A stretch of 36,801 nt of DNA, taken from positions 1-36,801 of the forward strand of contig CAOKJE010000012.1 in NCBI GenBank assembly GCA_948468505.1, written 5' to 3'. The translations under genes were made by a program, and so were the position numbers. The notes below the pieces were generated by a model, which did no database searches, was not told the origin of the DNA, and worked only from the letters and a program-made list of their open reading frames with translations. Positions 29,419-36,801 of the stretch are shown here, in pieces (position 1 is the first letter of the stretch; every line of letters begins with the position of its first letter). This DNA comes from an uncultured Clostridium sp. Lineage in GTDB: Bacteria > Bacillota > Clostridia > TANB77 > CAG-508.

Positions 29419-31136
29419 CAATTTTCCTCTTTTCTTATTTTTTCTAAGTTGTTTTGCCTTTTTATTTTGTTTGTGGTTGTTTTGATTAATGGCTCTTGTG
29501 TTAATATCATTCCTTTAATGGATTTATAGTGTGGCATCGTTTTGTTTAGTTCTTTTATTTTTTCATTAATGGCTTCATAAATTGCTTCTTTTCCTTTTAC
29601 TTTATAGGTGTTTTCTACAATTTCTTGGTTATATACTAATTTGGCGAATATTTTGATGTCATTTTTGTCATTTGACATTTGTTTTCCAAATACAAAAGAC
29701 TCCTCTACTCCTTCAATTCGGTTAATTAAGTTTTCCATTTCTTCTGGGAAGATGTTTTTTCCGTTTTTTAGGACGATTACACTTTTCTTTCTTCCACAAA
29801 TAAAAATATAACCTTCATCATCAATTTTAGCTAAATCTCCTGTATAAAACCAGCCATCTACTAATGCCTTTTTGGTTTCTACTCGATTTCCAAAATATTC
29901 TAACATGATGCTTGGTCCTTTTACAACTAATTCTCCAATTCCTTCTCGGTTTACATCTTCTAATTTTACTTCTACACTAGGAACGGCTTTTCCAATGGAA
30001 CCAACTTTATGATACTTTTTCGTCCCTACTGCTACAACTGGTGATGTTTCTGTTAGTCCATAACCTTGTACTAAGTTTAGCCCTAATAAGCGATATTTTT
30101 CTTCAATCCCACTATCTAAGCTAGCTGCTCCACTAATTAATAGCTTGATATTTCCCCCTAGTATGTCATGTATTTCTTGAAATACTTCCTTTTTCTTTTC
30201 CATACTATCGTTTCGATATTGTTCTTCTTTTTCTAAAATCTCCTCTAGTTTGCCTTCTTTTTCTAGTTGTTTTCGAATAATTCTAAAAATCCCTTCATAG
30301 ATGGCTGGTACAGAAGCCATGACACTAACTTTATATTCTCTCATGTTTTCTGGAATGTGTCTAATTCCTTCACCAAATACAGTTTTTGCTCCTTTATACA
30401 AGGAAAATAGAAAGCCTACTGTGCATTCAAAAACATGGTGTAATGGTAAAAAAGATAAGAACACGTCATTACTGTCCACATCTAAGACAGAAGCAATGTC
30501 CATTAAATTAGAACATAGGTTATGATGTGATAGGGCTACGATTTTTGATGCTGATGTAGTTCCTGATGTAAATAGCATGATGCTCATTTTTTGATTATCA
30601 ATCTGTGCGTTAATAAATTCTTTATTTCCTTGTTGTATTAATTTTTTTCCTTTTTCAATTAATTCTTTTTCAGAATAGATTCCTTTTCTATGTTGTGTTA
30701 AGTCCATAGATATTAAGTGTTTTAGTTTTCCTATCCCCTCATTTTTAGCATTTTCCAAAATACTTTCGTATTTTTTAGTATAGAAAATCGCTTCTACTTC
30801 TGAACGCTCAATTAGGCTTTTTAACTCATTTTCTGGTAATGATTTGTCCAATGGAACTACTGTTCCTGTTCCACATACAATGGATAAGTAGGCTATTTCC
30901 CATTCGTATCGGTTTTCGCCAATGACGGCTATTCTTTTTCCTTTTAGCCCTATGTCAATTAAGGCTGTTCCTAAGGCATCTACCATTTGTCTTACTTCTT
31001 TATGGCTTATGTTTTGATATTTTCCTTTTTCTATTTTTATTTGATAGGCTATTTTTTCGCCATATTCTTTTCCTGATTTTTTTAACATTTCTTTTAAATC
31101 ACTTATTTTTATGGTGTTTTGCGTTTTTTCGCTCAT
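29409..31136 (-). CDS. Long-chain acyl-CoA synthetase (AMP-forming)
   Basis: Activates fatty acids via acyl-adenylate to acyl-CoA or an acyl-thioester, presumably for exogenous fatty acids; grouping with the synthesis genes supports a lipid role. 575 aa. AMP-binding P-loop MLFTSGTTSASKIVALSH near 195, LPLHHVFECTVGF, GYGLTETSPVV near 360, GWFYTGDLAKIDDEGY near 430 and the C-terminal lysine motif KTTTNKIKR. First gene of the cluster. Its one CGG is out of phase (AAC-GGA). Confidence 0.9.
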   Translation of the reverse strand: MSEKTQNTIKISDLKEMLKKSGKEYGEKIAYQIKIEKGKYQNISHKEVRQMVDALGTALIDIGLKGKRIAVIGENRYEWEIAYLSIVCGTGTVVPLDKSLPENELKSLIERSEVEAIFYTKKYESILENAKNEGIGKLKHLISMDLTQHRKGIYSEKELIEKGKKLIQQGNKEFINAQIDNQKMSIMLFTSGTTSASKIVALSHHNLCSNLMDIASVLDVDSNDVFLSFLPLHHVFECTVGFLFSLYKGAKTVFGEGIRHIPENMREYKVSVMASVPAIYEGIFRIIRKQLEKEGKLEEILEKEEQYRNDSMEKKKEVFQEIHDILGGNIKLLISGAASLDSGIEEKYRLLGLNLVQGYGLTETSPVVAVGTKKYHKVGSIGKAVPSVEVKLEDVNREGIGELVVKGPSIMLEYFGNRVETKKALVDGWFYTGDLAKIDDEGYIFICGRKKSVIVLKNGKNIFPEEMENLINRIEGVEESFVFGKQMSNDKNDIKIFAKLVYNQEIVENTYKVKGKEAIYEAINEKIKELNKTMPHYKSIKGMILTQEPLIKTTTNKIKRQNNLEKIRKEENWCN

Positions 31137-31190
31137 TGGTTTCTCCTCGTTTGTTTTTTATTTCTTTTCTATTTATATCATAACTTGGAC

Positions 31191-31226
31191 AAAAAAACGA
31201 CTGAACTGACCTCTCAGTTCAATCGT
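31191..31226 (-). terminator. Terminator after the Rpn gene
   Basis: 13-base stem (31197-31209 with 31214-31226, one G-T pair) and a four-base loop, followed on the minus strand by TTTTTT. Confidence 0.85.
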
Positions 31227-31232
31227 TTTTTG

Positions 31233-32258
31233 TTATATACATTTTTGAAGTTTTTGAATTTCTTCTTTGCTTAAACCTGTTATATCTTCTATGTCTTGTA
31301 TGTTCATGTTTTTCTTTAGCATTTTTTGAGCAGTTTCTTGGATTGTTTTCATAATTCCTTCTTTTCTCCCTCTTCTTTCTCCTATTTTTCTTTGTCTTTC
31401 GCTTTCTTTTTGAAGTACTTCTATTACCATATCTTTTCCCTCTCTTTCTAAATTTTTTAATAACTTCTTAATTTCCTCTTCTGGTAGCTTTTCTTTCATG
31501 ATAAAAGCAATAATACTTTTTAAGACCTTACGATTTTCTATATCTTTCTCTGTTTCTACCATTGTACTTAATACTTGCACAATATCTTCTTGTTTTTCTA
31601 ATTTTTCAAGTAACAGCATTTTCGAAAAAAAGAAATTATCCTTTTCCAATTCTTCATTTTTATAATCATTGGCATCAATTATAATATATTCCCCAAAATT
31701 TAATAGTTTTACACCTTCTATTGTTTCTTGGCATTCCTTAATGTATTTTTCTACGTCCCATTTTTTACTGCCTGTATATATTACAATAGGAACTATTGTT
31801 GGTAATTTGTGATTGTTTTTTGTCATTCGCTTTCCTCTTGTTACTTCTCTTATAATTTCTAATTCATAACTTAAAATTCTTCTAGGCATGTCATAGTCAA
31901 TTGTTCTTTGATGCTCAATTAGAAAAAAGATTTGCTTTTCTGTCATTTTATAGATAATGTCAGCTTCACTTTCTTGGAACATGTAATTGATATATTCTGT
32001 GCTGTATCTTTCAATATCTTCTTTTTGTAACCTTTTAGTTGGCTCTAGTACTCTGTTTAACAATTCTATTACTTGTTTTTTATCGCCTAATACGATTTTA
32101 AAAAGTTTGTCATGTGGTTTGTTTATTTTAGCATTTCCTAAATTGTAAGGTGTGCTTATGTCTTCTAGTACAAATGGTATTTGACTTAATCTTAATCTTT
32201 CTTTTTGCATTCTTTCTATGTATTTTGCTATATTTTTTTGATAATCAATTTTCTTCAT
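31233..32258 (-). CDS. Rpn family recombination-promoting nuclease / putative transposase
   Basis: PD-(D/E)XK nuclease-like protein of the Rpn (PDDEXK_2) family; in E. coli these promote RecA-independent recombination or act in phage defence. 341 aa. PHDKLFKIVLGDK near residue 47, the acidic-core strand ESEADIIYKM and QIFFLIEHQRT near 110-125 fit the family active site; GKRMTKNNHKLPTIVPIVIY follows. The C-terminal charged region ends in a TGLSKEEIQKLQ motif. A remnant of a second member lies at 12882. No CGG. Confidence 0.88.
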   Translation of the reverse strand: MKKIDYQKNIAKYIERMQKERLRLSQIPFVLEDISTPYNLGNAKINKPHDKLFKIVLGDKKQVIELLNRVLEPTKRLQKEDIERYSTEYINYMFQESEADIIYKMTEKQIFFLIEHQRTIDYDMPRRILSYELEIIREVTRGKRMTKNNHKLPTIVPIVIYTGSKKWDVEKYIKECQETIEGVKLLNFGEYIIIDANDYKNEELEKDNFFFSKMLLLEKLEKQEDIVQVLSTMVETEKDIENRKVLKSIIAFIMKEKLPEEEIKKLLKNLEREGKDMVIEVLQKESERQRKIGERRGRKEGIMKTIQETAQKMLKKNMNIQDIEDITGLSKEEIQKLQKCI

Positions 32259-32535
32259 ATATCACTTCTCCTTTATTATAATTTATTTTTATAGATATGT
32301 CAATATTTATCTTGGTATAAAATGTGCGTGAAAGTTTTGTTTTTATCTTTTCTTTTGTTTTTGGCTATTTTGGCTTATTTTTTAGAATTAATTTTAGATT
32401 AAAATTCTTATCGAAATATTATCGAAATGTTTCTAATAAGTATCATTTTGATTCTATAATTGTTTTATTTTATCATGTTTTCTATAAAAGTCAATCTATT
32501 CTGGTAATAATTTACAAAAAATTTACAAAACGGAC

Positions 32536-32569
32536 AAAAACACAGTAATTATGAAATTACTGTGTTTTT
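32536..32569. terminator. Bidirectional hairpin in the 32.3-32.8 kb gap
   Basis: AAAAACACAGTAATT pairs perfectly with AATTACTGTGTTTTT around ATGA. T run on either strand. The rest of 32259-32535 is AT-rich with no convincing gene. Confidence 0.65.
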
Positions 32570-32581
32570 TGATTTGTTATA

Positions 32582-32658
32582 TTATTGCTCTTTTCCTAAT
32601 GGATAGTTTATCATTTGTTTTCTACTTGCCATTTTAGTAATGGATAGCCATTGTTAGT
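32582..32658 (-). pseudogene. Gene debris: prepilin C-terminus plus copy of the SPL-homologue start
   Basis: On the minus strand NNGYPLLKWQVENK and a stop (32611) matches the last residues of the prepilin protein at 16244 (PNGYPILKWQINQK). Overlapping it (ATGA), a frame reads MINYPLGKEQ and stop, matching the N-terminal EIINYPLGRE of the SPL homologue; 15 of 16 bases of CCTAATGGATAGTTTA agree with that gene. The region 32659-32810 holds nothing else I can support. Confidence 0.6.
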
Positions 32659-32810
32659 AACATGCTTACTATATTATATATTTTATTTTTTAGCAATACT
32701 TTTGTATGACTTTTGCACTTCTTTTGTGTAACAATATACATAAATTCTTAATTAAAGATTAAAAGAATATTTGCTTTTCTATATCATCTACTTTTCTTCT
32801 AATTTTATTT

Positions 32811-33809
32811 TTAAACAATATATTCTATTTTATTATTGGGAAAATATTTATGCATTTGCTGGCGTAAAAAAACTTCTGCCTCTTTTCTGATATCATTTTT
32901 ATACCAATACTTACCTCTTCCTCTACCAGTCATTGTATCTTTATTATATAAAGATACACTATTGGGAAAAGCCTCCTCATTTATTTTGGTATGAACATAA
33001 CTATAAGTCATAAAAATAATCTCAAAAAACACATCTTTTTTTACTTTTTCGTTTAACTCCTGTGATAACTTCTGGATTAGTTCAGTATATAATTCTTTCC
33101 AATTTTCTACCAAAATGACAGGAGCAATTAAAATTCCAATAGGATAGCCCGCTTCTTTTAATTGATTAATGGCTTCTATTCTTCCTTTTAGCCTTGAGGT
33201 TCCAAATTCTACTTTATGAATAATTTCTTCTGGATTAACACTCATTCTTACAATTATTTTCCCCTGATGGTCTAAAGGCAATATAGGCTCTACCATATCA
33301 AATTTTGTTGGAAATGTTAATTTTCCTTGATGTGTGTTTTTAAAATTTTCAATTGTCCAAACTAAATTATTCGTAATACTGTTTTCTAAAATTAAATCAC
33401 TGTTACTTCCAATTTCAAAGGTAAGTTCTCTTTCTTCTTTGTTAAGCGTTTTTATGATTTTTTCTAACATCTGCTCTCGATTTACAAATAGCCTTAAATA
33501 AGCACATTTGTTATAATTACAAACTAGGTAGCAGTACATGCAAGAAGCTGTACAACCTGACGAAGTATAGGGTACTAAATAGTCTGATATTTTATGATTT
33601 TCTACAAATTTATGTGTTTTTCGAACACCTATTATTAGATTTCTTTTCATATTCACAAATTCTTGATTCGATTTTTTTCTCATTTCTTCAATATTATTAT
33701 GATTTGCGATTTCTATTTTTGGCACTTCTTTGTATTTTTCCATTAGTTCTCTTCCTAATGGATAATTTATAATCTCCTTTTCAAAATAAATAGCTTTTGG
33801 CTTTAACAT
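32811..33809 (-). CDS. Spore photoproduct lyase-like radical SAM protein lacking the key cysteine
   Basis: Radical S-adenosylmethionine protein resembling SplB, which repairs the spore thymine dimer. 332 aa, family length. CX3CX2C cluster motif in SSGCTASCMYCYLV (Cys86, 90, 93). Other SPL marks: EIINYPLGRE, LIIGVRKTHKF, FVNREQML, GYPIGILIAPVI, and a C-terminus KYFPNNKIEYIV close to SPL. At the hydrogen-donor cysteine (Cys141 in Bacillus, context FEASCTSD) this protein has FEIGSNSD, so Ser135 takes its place; Cys97 and Cys102 are extra. It could be a diverged SPL with altered chemistry. Located after coaE with 51 bases between. Confidence 0.82.
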   Translation of the reverse strand: MLKPKAIYFEKEIINYPLGRELMEKYKEVPKIEIANHNNIEEMRKKSNQEFVNMKRNLIIGVRKTHKFVENHKISDYLVPYTSSGCTASCMYCYLVCNYNKCAYLRLFVNREQMLEKIIKTLNKEERELTFEIGSNSDLILENSITNNLVWTIENFKNTHQGKLTFPTKFDMVEPILPLDHQGKIIVRMSVNPEEIIHKVEFGTSRLKGRIEAINQLKEAGYPIGILIAPVILVENWKELYTELIQKLSQELNEKVKKDVFFEIIFMTYSYVHTKINEEAFPNSVSLYNKDTMTGRGRGKYWYKNDIRKEAEVFLRQQMHKYFPNNKIEYIV

Positions 33810-33860
33810 TTCCTACCTCCTTGATAGTTTTATTCTAACCAAAAGCTATTTTTGCTATTC

Positions 33861-34425
33861 TTATTTTATACTATTTACGATTTTCTCCATCGTTTTTTCT
33901 TGATAGTCATTTTCAAAAACATAATCAAATTTCAAATTACTATAATCTAGGCTTTCTCCATCTCTTTTCATAAAATATTCTTCGCTAATGTTGTCCCTTT
34001 CCATGACTTTATTTTTTCTTATCTCGTCATTTGCTTTCATTAATATTTTAACATCACATTTATCCCAATACTTACTATCAACGGGAAGTAATGCCCATTC
34101 TAAAATGATGGTATCTGGTTCTTTTTCTAAGATACCATCTAGGATTTTTTGCATATAGTCCCATGTGATGTTTGTAAGTAAGTCCATGTTTTCCTTGCTT
34201 GCAAATACTATTTTTCCTAATTTTTTTCTGTCTGTTTTTCCTTTTTCGTCCAAGATTTCATTTCCAAAGACTTGGCATAATTTTTTGGTGATGTTTTTGT
34301 CACTTGTTGCTTGATGCCCTATTTTATCTATATTAATTCCTTCACATTTTAATTTTTTAACTAGTTTTTCTGTTAAGGTGGATTTTCCGACTTCCTGATT
34401 TTCCGGTTATGCCTATTATTTTCAC
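33861..34425 (-). CDS. coaE: P-loop kinase, dephospho-CoA kinase-like, one CGG-N recoding site
   Basis: Probably dephospho-CoA kinase, last step of CoA synthesis. 187 aa after recoding. GTG start at 34425 with AAAGGAG; 15 bases after folA. P-loop MKIIGITGKSGSGKST: in-phase CGG (34387-34389) must be skipped to give Gly13 immediately before the catalytic Lys14. Further on RKKLGKIVFASKENM and LEWALLPVDSKYWDKCD fit CoaE-like kinases, though the match is looser than typical CoaE, so another nucleotide-type kinase is possible. Conventional reading destroys the P-loop and begins near residue 58. Confidence 0.75.
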
Positions 34426-34440
34426 GTTTTTCTCCTTTTC

Positions 34441-34926
34441 CTATTTTTCATAGGTTACATAGTCAAAATCTAATGAATTTTTCTCGTCCTTTGGACCTTT
34501 TTGTCTTGCTGTTTCTTTCCAGATTTCTGGATTTATTTTTGGAAAGAAACTGTCTCCTTCAAATTCTTGGTCAATTTCTGTCACATACATTTTGGTTACA
34601 TGTGGCATTAATAGGTTGTAAATCATAGCGCCACCAATGACAAAGTTTTCTTCTTTATTTTCGATGTATTCTTGTATTTCTAACATGGAGTGAACCACTC
34701 TTACGTTTTCGTCGTTTACTTTAAAGTCAGGATTTTGACTAAATACAATGTGTTTTCTGTTTGGTAATACTCTTCCTAGTGATTGGAAGGTTTTTCTTCC
34801 CATTATGATGGTGTGCCCCGTTGTTAGTTCTTTAAAGTGTTTTAGGTCTGCTGGCAAGTTCCAGATTAGTTTGTTTTCTTTTCCTATTATATTGTTTTTT
34901 GCTTTTGCTACGATAATACTTAACAT
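34441..34926 (-). CDS. folA: Dihydrofolate reductase
   Basis: Regenerates tetrahydrofolate after thymidylate synthesis. 161 aa. IVAKAKNNIIGKENKLIWNLPADLKHFKE at the N-terminus (Trp and Asp of the folate site), IMGRKTFQSLG near 43, FVIGGAMIYNLLMPHV near 95. Directly downstream of thyA (18 bases), the usual functional pair. Its CGG is out of phase (ACG-GGG). Confidence 0.96.
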   Translation of the reverse strand: MLSIIVAKAKNNIIGKENKLIWNLPADLKHFKELTTGHTIIMGRKTFQSLGRVLPNRKHIVFSQNPDFKVNDENVRVVHSMLEIQEYIENKEENFVIGGAMIYNLLMPHVTKMYVTEIDQEFEGDSFFPKINPEIWKETARQKGPKDEKNSLDFDYVTYEK

Positions 34927-34944
34927 GATTTATTTCTCCTTTTC

Positions 34945-35802
34945 TTATTCTGCTACTGGTATTTTTCCTAATTTAATGGTTTTGTTGTATTCATATCCTT
35001 CTACTTCAAAGTCTTCTACTTTGAATTCATAGAAGTTTTTGGTAGGGTTGTTTATGATTAGTTTAGGGTGTGCATCCATACTTTCTGCTTCGATTAATTT
35101 TTTTACAAGTGGGATGTGTCTATCATAAATATGACAGTCTCCTATGTTGTGTGTTAGAGTTCCTACTTCTAAGCCTGCTACTTGGGCAAACATGTATTGC
35201 AAAGCTGCATATTGCATTACGTTCCATCCATTTGCTGCTAACATATCTTGTGAGCGTTGATTTAAAATTAAGTGTAGCTTCCCTTGTTTTACTAGCCATT
35301 GCGTGCTAAATAGGCATGGCTCTAATCCCATATCTTTTAATTCTTCATGGTTAAATAGGTTGGTTACAATTCTACGGCTAGATGGGTCATTTTTTAATAG
35401 GTATAATACATAATCTACTTGATCCATTTCTTGCATGCCATCTTTAGTCTTAAATTGATATTTTTTTCCCATTTGATAACCATAGGCTTTTCCAATGCTT
35501 CCTTCCTCGTCTGCCCATTGGTCCCAAATGTGTGAGTTTAAGTCTTTTACATTGTTTGATTTTTTTTGCCATATCCATAACACTTCGTCAATTGCTTTTT
35601 TTATGGTTCCACTATTGTTTCTTAGGGTAATCATTGGGAATTCTTTTGCTACGTCATATTTGTTTGATACTCCTACGATTGATACGTAGTTTGCTTCTTT
35701 GCCATCTTCCCATCTTGTTCTTACGTTTGTTCCTTCTGAGGATATTCCATTTTCTATTATTTCTTTGCAGGTTTCAATAAAGTGCTTGTCTGCTTGTGTC
35801 AT
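34945..35802 (-). CDS. thyA: Thymidylate synthase (ThyA)
   Basis: Methylates dUMP to dTMP using methylenetetrahydrofolate. 285 aa. Arg-rich phosphate site NDPSSRRIVTNLF near 140-150, catalytic Cys in LEPCLFSTQW near 164, RSQDMLAANGWNVMQYA near 185, and HIYDRHIPLVKK near 225. First gene of thyA-folA-coaE, with AGGAGG ahead of the ATG. No CGG. Confidence 0.96.
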   Translation of the reverse strand: MTQADKHFIETCKEIIENGISSEGTNVRTRWEDGKEANYVSIVGVSNKYDVAKEFPMITLRNNSGTIKKAIDEVLWIWQKKSNNVKDLNSHIWDQWADEEGSIGKAYGYQMGKKYQFKTKDGMQEMDQVDYVLYLLKNDPSSRRIVTNLFNHEELKDMGLEPCLFSTQWLVKQGKLHLILNQRSQDMLAANGWNVMQYAALQYMFAQVAGLEVGTLTHNIGDCHIYDRHIPLVKKLIEAESMDAHPKLIINNPTKNFYEFKVEDFEVEGYEYNKTIKLGKIPVAE

Positions 35803-35862
35803 TTTACTTCCTCCTATTTTTTGTTTTGCTTTTCAAAGTATAACATATAACTTTTCAAATTT

Positions 35863-36273
35863 CTACTTTTTTCTCTGTATTTTTACAATTTTATTCAATA
35901 AAGTTTCCTGCAAGGCTTGTGAAAAATTAATTCCTACTTTCTCAGCTCTTCTATTTAACCATTCTGGTATGCTTAAAGTCTTTTTTACAGATTTTTTGGC
36001 TCCATACTTTTCTGTATATTGATCAATGTCTAATAAAAGCAGGGTTTTAAATCCTTCTGCTTCTAGTGTTATTTGTTCAATTGTAGATGGCTTTGGAATG
36101 TCCTCCTCTTCTTCAATTGCTGTTAATACCCAACCTAATGCTGCATCTTGTGCCATTTCCATTGCTTCTTCTAATGTATCTGCTTGTGTTACACAGCCTA
36201 ATAAATCTGGTATTTCTACGCTATATCCTCCATTTTCTTCATAATAAAAATTTGCTGGATAAACTAATTTCAT
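35863..36273 (-). CDS. hicB: HicB-type antitoxin
   Basis: Antitoxin of a HicAB module; binds HicA and represses its own operon. 136 aa. N-terminal partial RNase H-like fold (FYYEENGGYSVEIPDLLGCVTQADTLEEA) and a C-terminal ribbon-helix-helix-like DNA-binding part (SIPEWLNRRAEKVGINFSQALQETLL). Start overlaps the hicA stop by four bases. Confidence 0.92.
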   Translation of the reverse strand: MKLVYPANFYYEENGGYSVEIPDLLGCVTQADTLEEAMEMAQDAALGWVLTAIEEEEDIPKPSTIEQITLEAEGFKTLLLLDIDQYTEKYGAKKSVKKTLSIPEWLNRRAEKVGINFSQALQETLLNKIVKIQRKK

Positions 36274-36470
36274 ATTTTACTCTCCTTTTCTTTTAACCCT
36301 GCTTGCTTTAATATCGAATTAACAATTCCTTTTTTTAATTCTTTACAATGTCTTGGTATCGTTATTTTTCCTTGCTTACTATTATGTTTATATTGATAAT
36401 GTGATCCCACTGTTTTATATAAATACCAACCATCTTTATATAACATTTTTTCCATTTGTTTAAATGTCAA
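36270..36470 (-). CDS. hicA: HicA-type mRNA interferase toxin
   Basis: Small double-stranded-RNA-binding-fold ribonuclease. 66 aa. GWYLYKTVGSHYQYKH contains the active histidine in the GSH motif; GKITIPRHCKELKKGIVNSI and ILKQAGL are family marks. TTG start at 36470 with AAGGCG upstream; an in-frame ATG at 36455 is the alternative. Toxin first, antitoxin second, as usual for HicAB. Confidence 0.9.
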   Translation of the reverse strand: MTFKQMEKMLYKDGWYLYKTVGSHYQYKHNSKQGKITIPRHCKELKKGIVNSILKQAGLKEKESKI

Positions 36471-36488
36471 TTTATCGCCTTCTTTCTT

Positions 36489-36517
36489 ATTTTACTACGT
36501 GTTATACGTATTGTCAA
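36489..36517 (-). promoter_or_regulatory. hicAB promoter with palindromic operator
   Basis: Minus strand TTGACA (36512-36517), 17-base spacer, TAAAAT (36489-36494). The spacer contains TACGT-GTTAT-ACGTA (36496-36510), an inverted repeat well placed for HicB autorepression. Confidence 0.7.
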
Positions 36518-36741
36518 CATCTTTTCGCCACTTTTTTTGATTACATCTGATTTAACTAAGGAAAATAGGCACCTCGATTGAAGTGCGAATTTTTCCCCTT
36601 TTATTCGATTATAAAAAAATTCTTTTAGAAAATAATATAATTTAGATTTTAATATATTAAATTAATTTAACTTTAACTTTATTATACACCCAATTGGAAA
36701 AAATTTCAAGTAAATTCGACATCTTTTCATCGCAAAATTCG

Positions 36742-36797
36742 ACAAATGTGAATTTTTTGGGGATGTGCAATTGGGGACGTTTCTTTTTTCACATTAC
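36742..36797. repeat. Dispersed GGGGAC-type repeat at the right edge
   Basis: AATGTGAA and TTCACATT form the ends; inside, 36769-36795 is the exact reverse complement of 4682-4708. From 36518 to 36741 there is only AT-rich DNA with no supportable gene. Confidence 0.7.
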
Positions 36798-36801
36798 ACA
36801 A

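Noticed and set aside
32324..32548. Open frame of 74 codons in the 32.3-32.5 kb gap
   Set aside because: Phe/Lys/Tyr-rich translation of AT-rich DNA, no ribosome site and it runs into the terminator hairpin.
34401..34408. Second extra C in the coaE P-loop (ACC-GGA)
   Set aside because: The CGG there is out of phase and the frame is correct with threonine ACC followed by glycine GGA.

Overview
This is about 36.8 kb of AT-rich DNA (codon use and intergenic T/A runs point to a low-GC Firmicute). The content is that of an uncultured Clostridia-type bacterium: FtsEX with PcsB/EnvC-like hydrolases, a type II fatty-acid operon with FabI, a SigK-like sigma factor, a spore photoproduct lyase homologue, a ThyA/DHFR pair and HicAB. 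Sporulation is suggested by SigK and the lyase but is not proven here. The lineage is inference.

Layout: 1-2800 HAD phosphatase and pyrG (minus). 3000-4100 deoD and a small orphan cassette (plus). 4100-10700 greA, then ftsE-ftsX-two M23 hydrolases-ctpA-pgsA (minus). 10900-12700 split transketolase. 12900-13010 Rpn-transposase remnant. 13263-14680 PepV-like dipeptidase (plus), then a long hairpin and a probable 6S RNA (minus). 15000-16100 hemolysin III and CsaA. 16200-19430 two large prepilin-like surface proteins. 19630-31136 sigK-fabI-accA-accD-accC-fabZ-accB-fabF-fabG-fabD-birA-acyl-CoA synthetase (all minus, so transcribed from the synthetase toward sigK), interrupted by a plus-strand orphan cassette. 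31200-32260 Rpn nuclease. 32800-35800 SPL-like radical SAM, coaE, folA, thyA. 35860-36470 hicB and hicA.

The striking feature is a recoding-like pattern. Fourteen conserved genes look frameshifted, at 23 sites, and every site is the same: one extra C directly before a glycine codon, so the ribosome meets an in-phase CGG followed by N. Skipping the C, or reading CGGN as a four-base glycine codon, restores a full-length conserved protein every time. By my by-eye count about 54 other CGG triplets in these genes lie in the other two phases (NCG-GNN, NNC-GGN) and cause no shift. No recognisable gene here uses CGG as arginine. The only two in-phase CGG codons that cannot be explained this way are in two small orphan ORFs. 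The sites lie in essential single-copy genes, with all four GGN codons, varied flanks and identical phase. This fits +1 frameshifting or quadruplet decoding of CGGN as glycine better than decay or random error, though a systematic consensus error cannot be excluded without reads.

A second layer is a dispersed family of short palindromic repeats with GGGGAC/GTCCCC cores. They abut gene ends, in places supply stop codons (tktN, fabD) and once carry a ribosome-binding site (accD). No tRNA, rRNA or CRISPR array was found.
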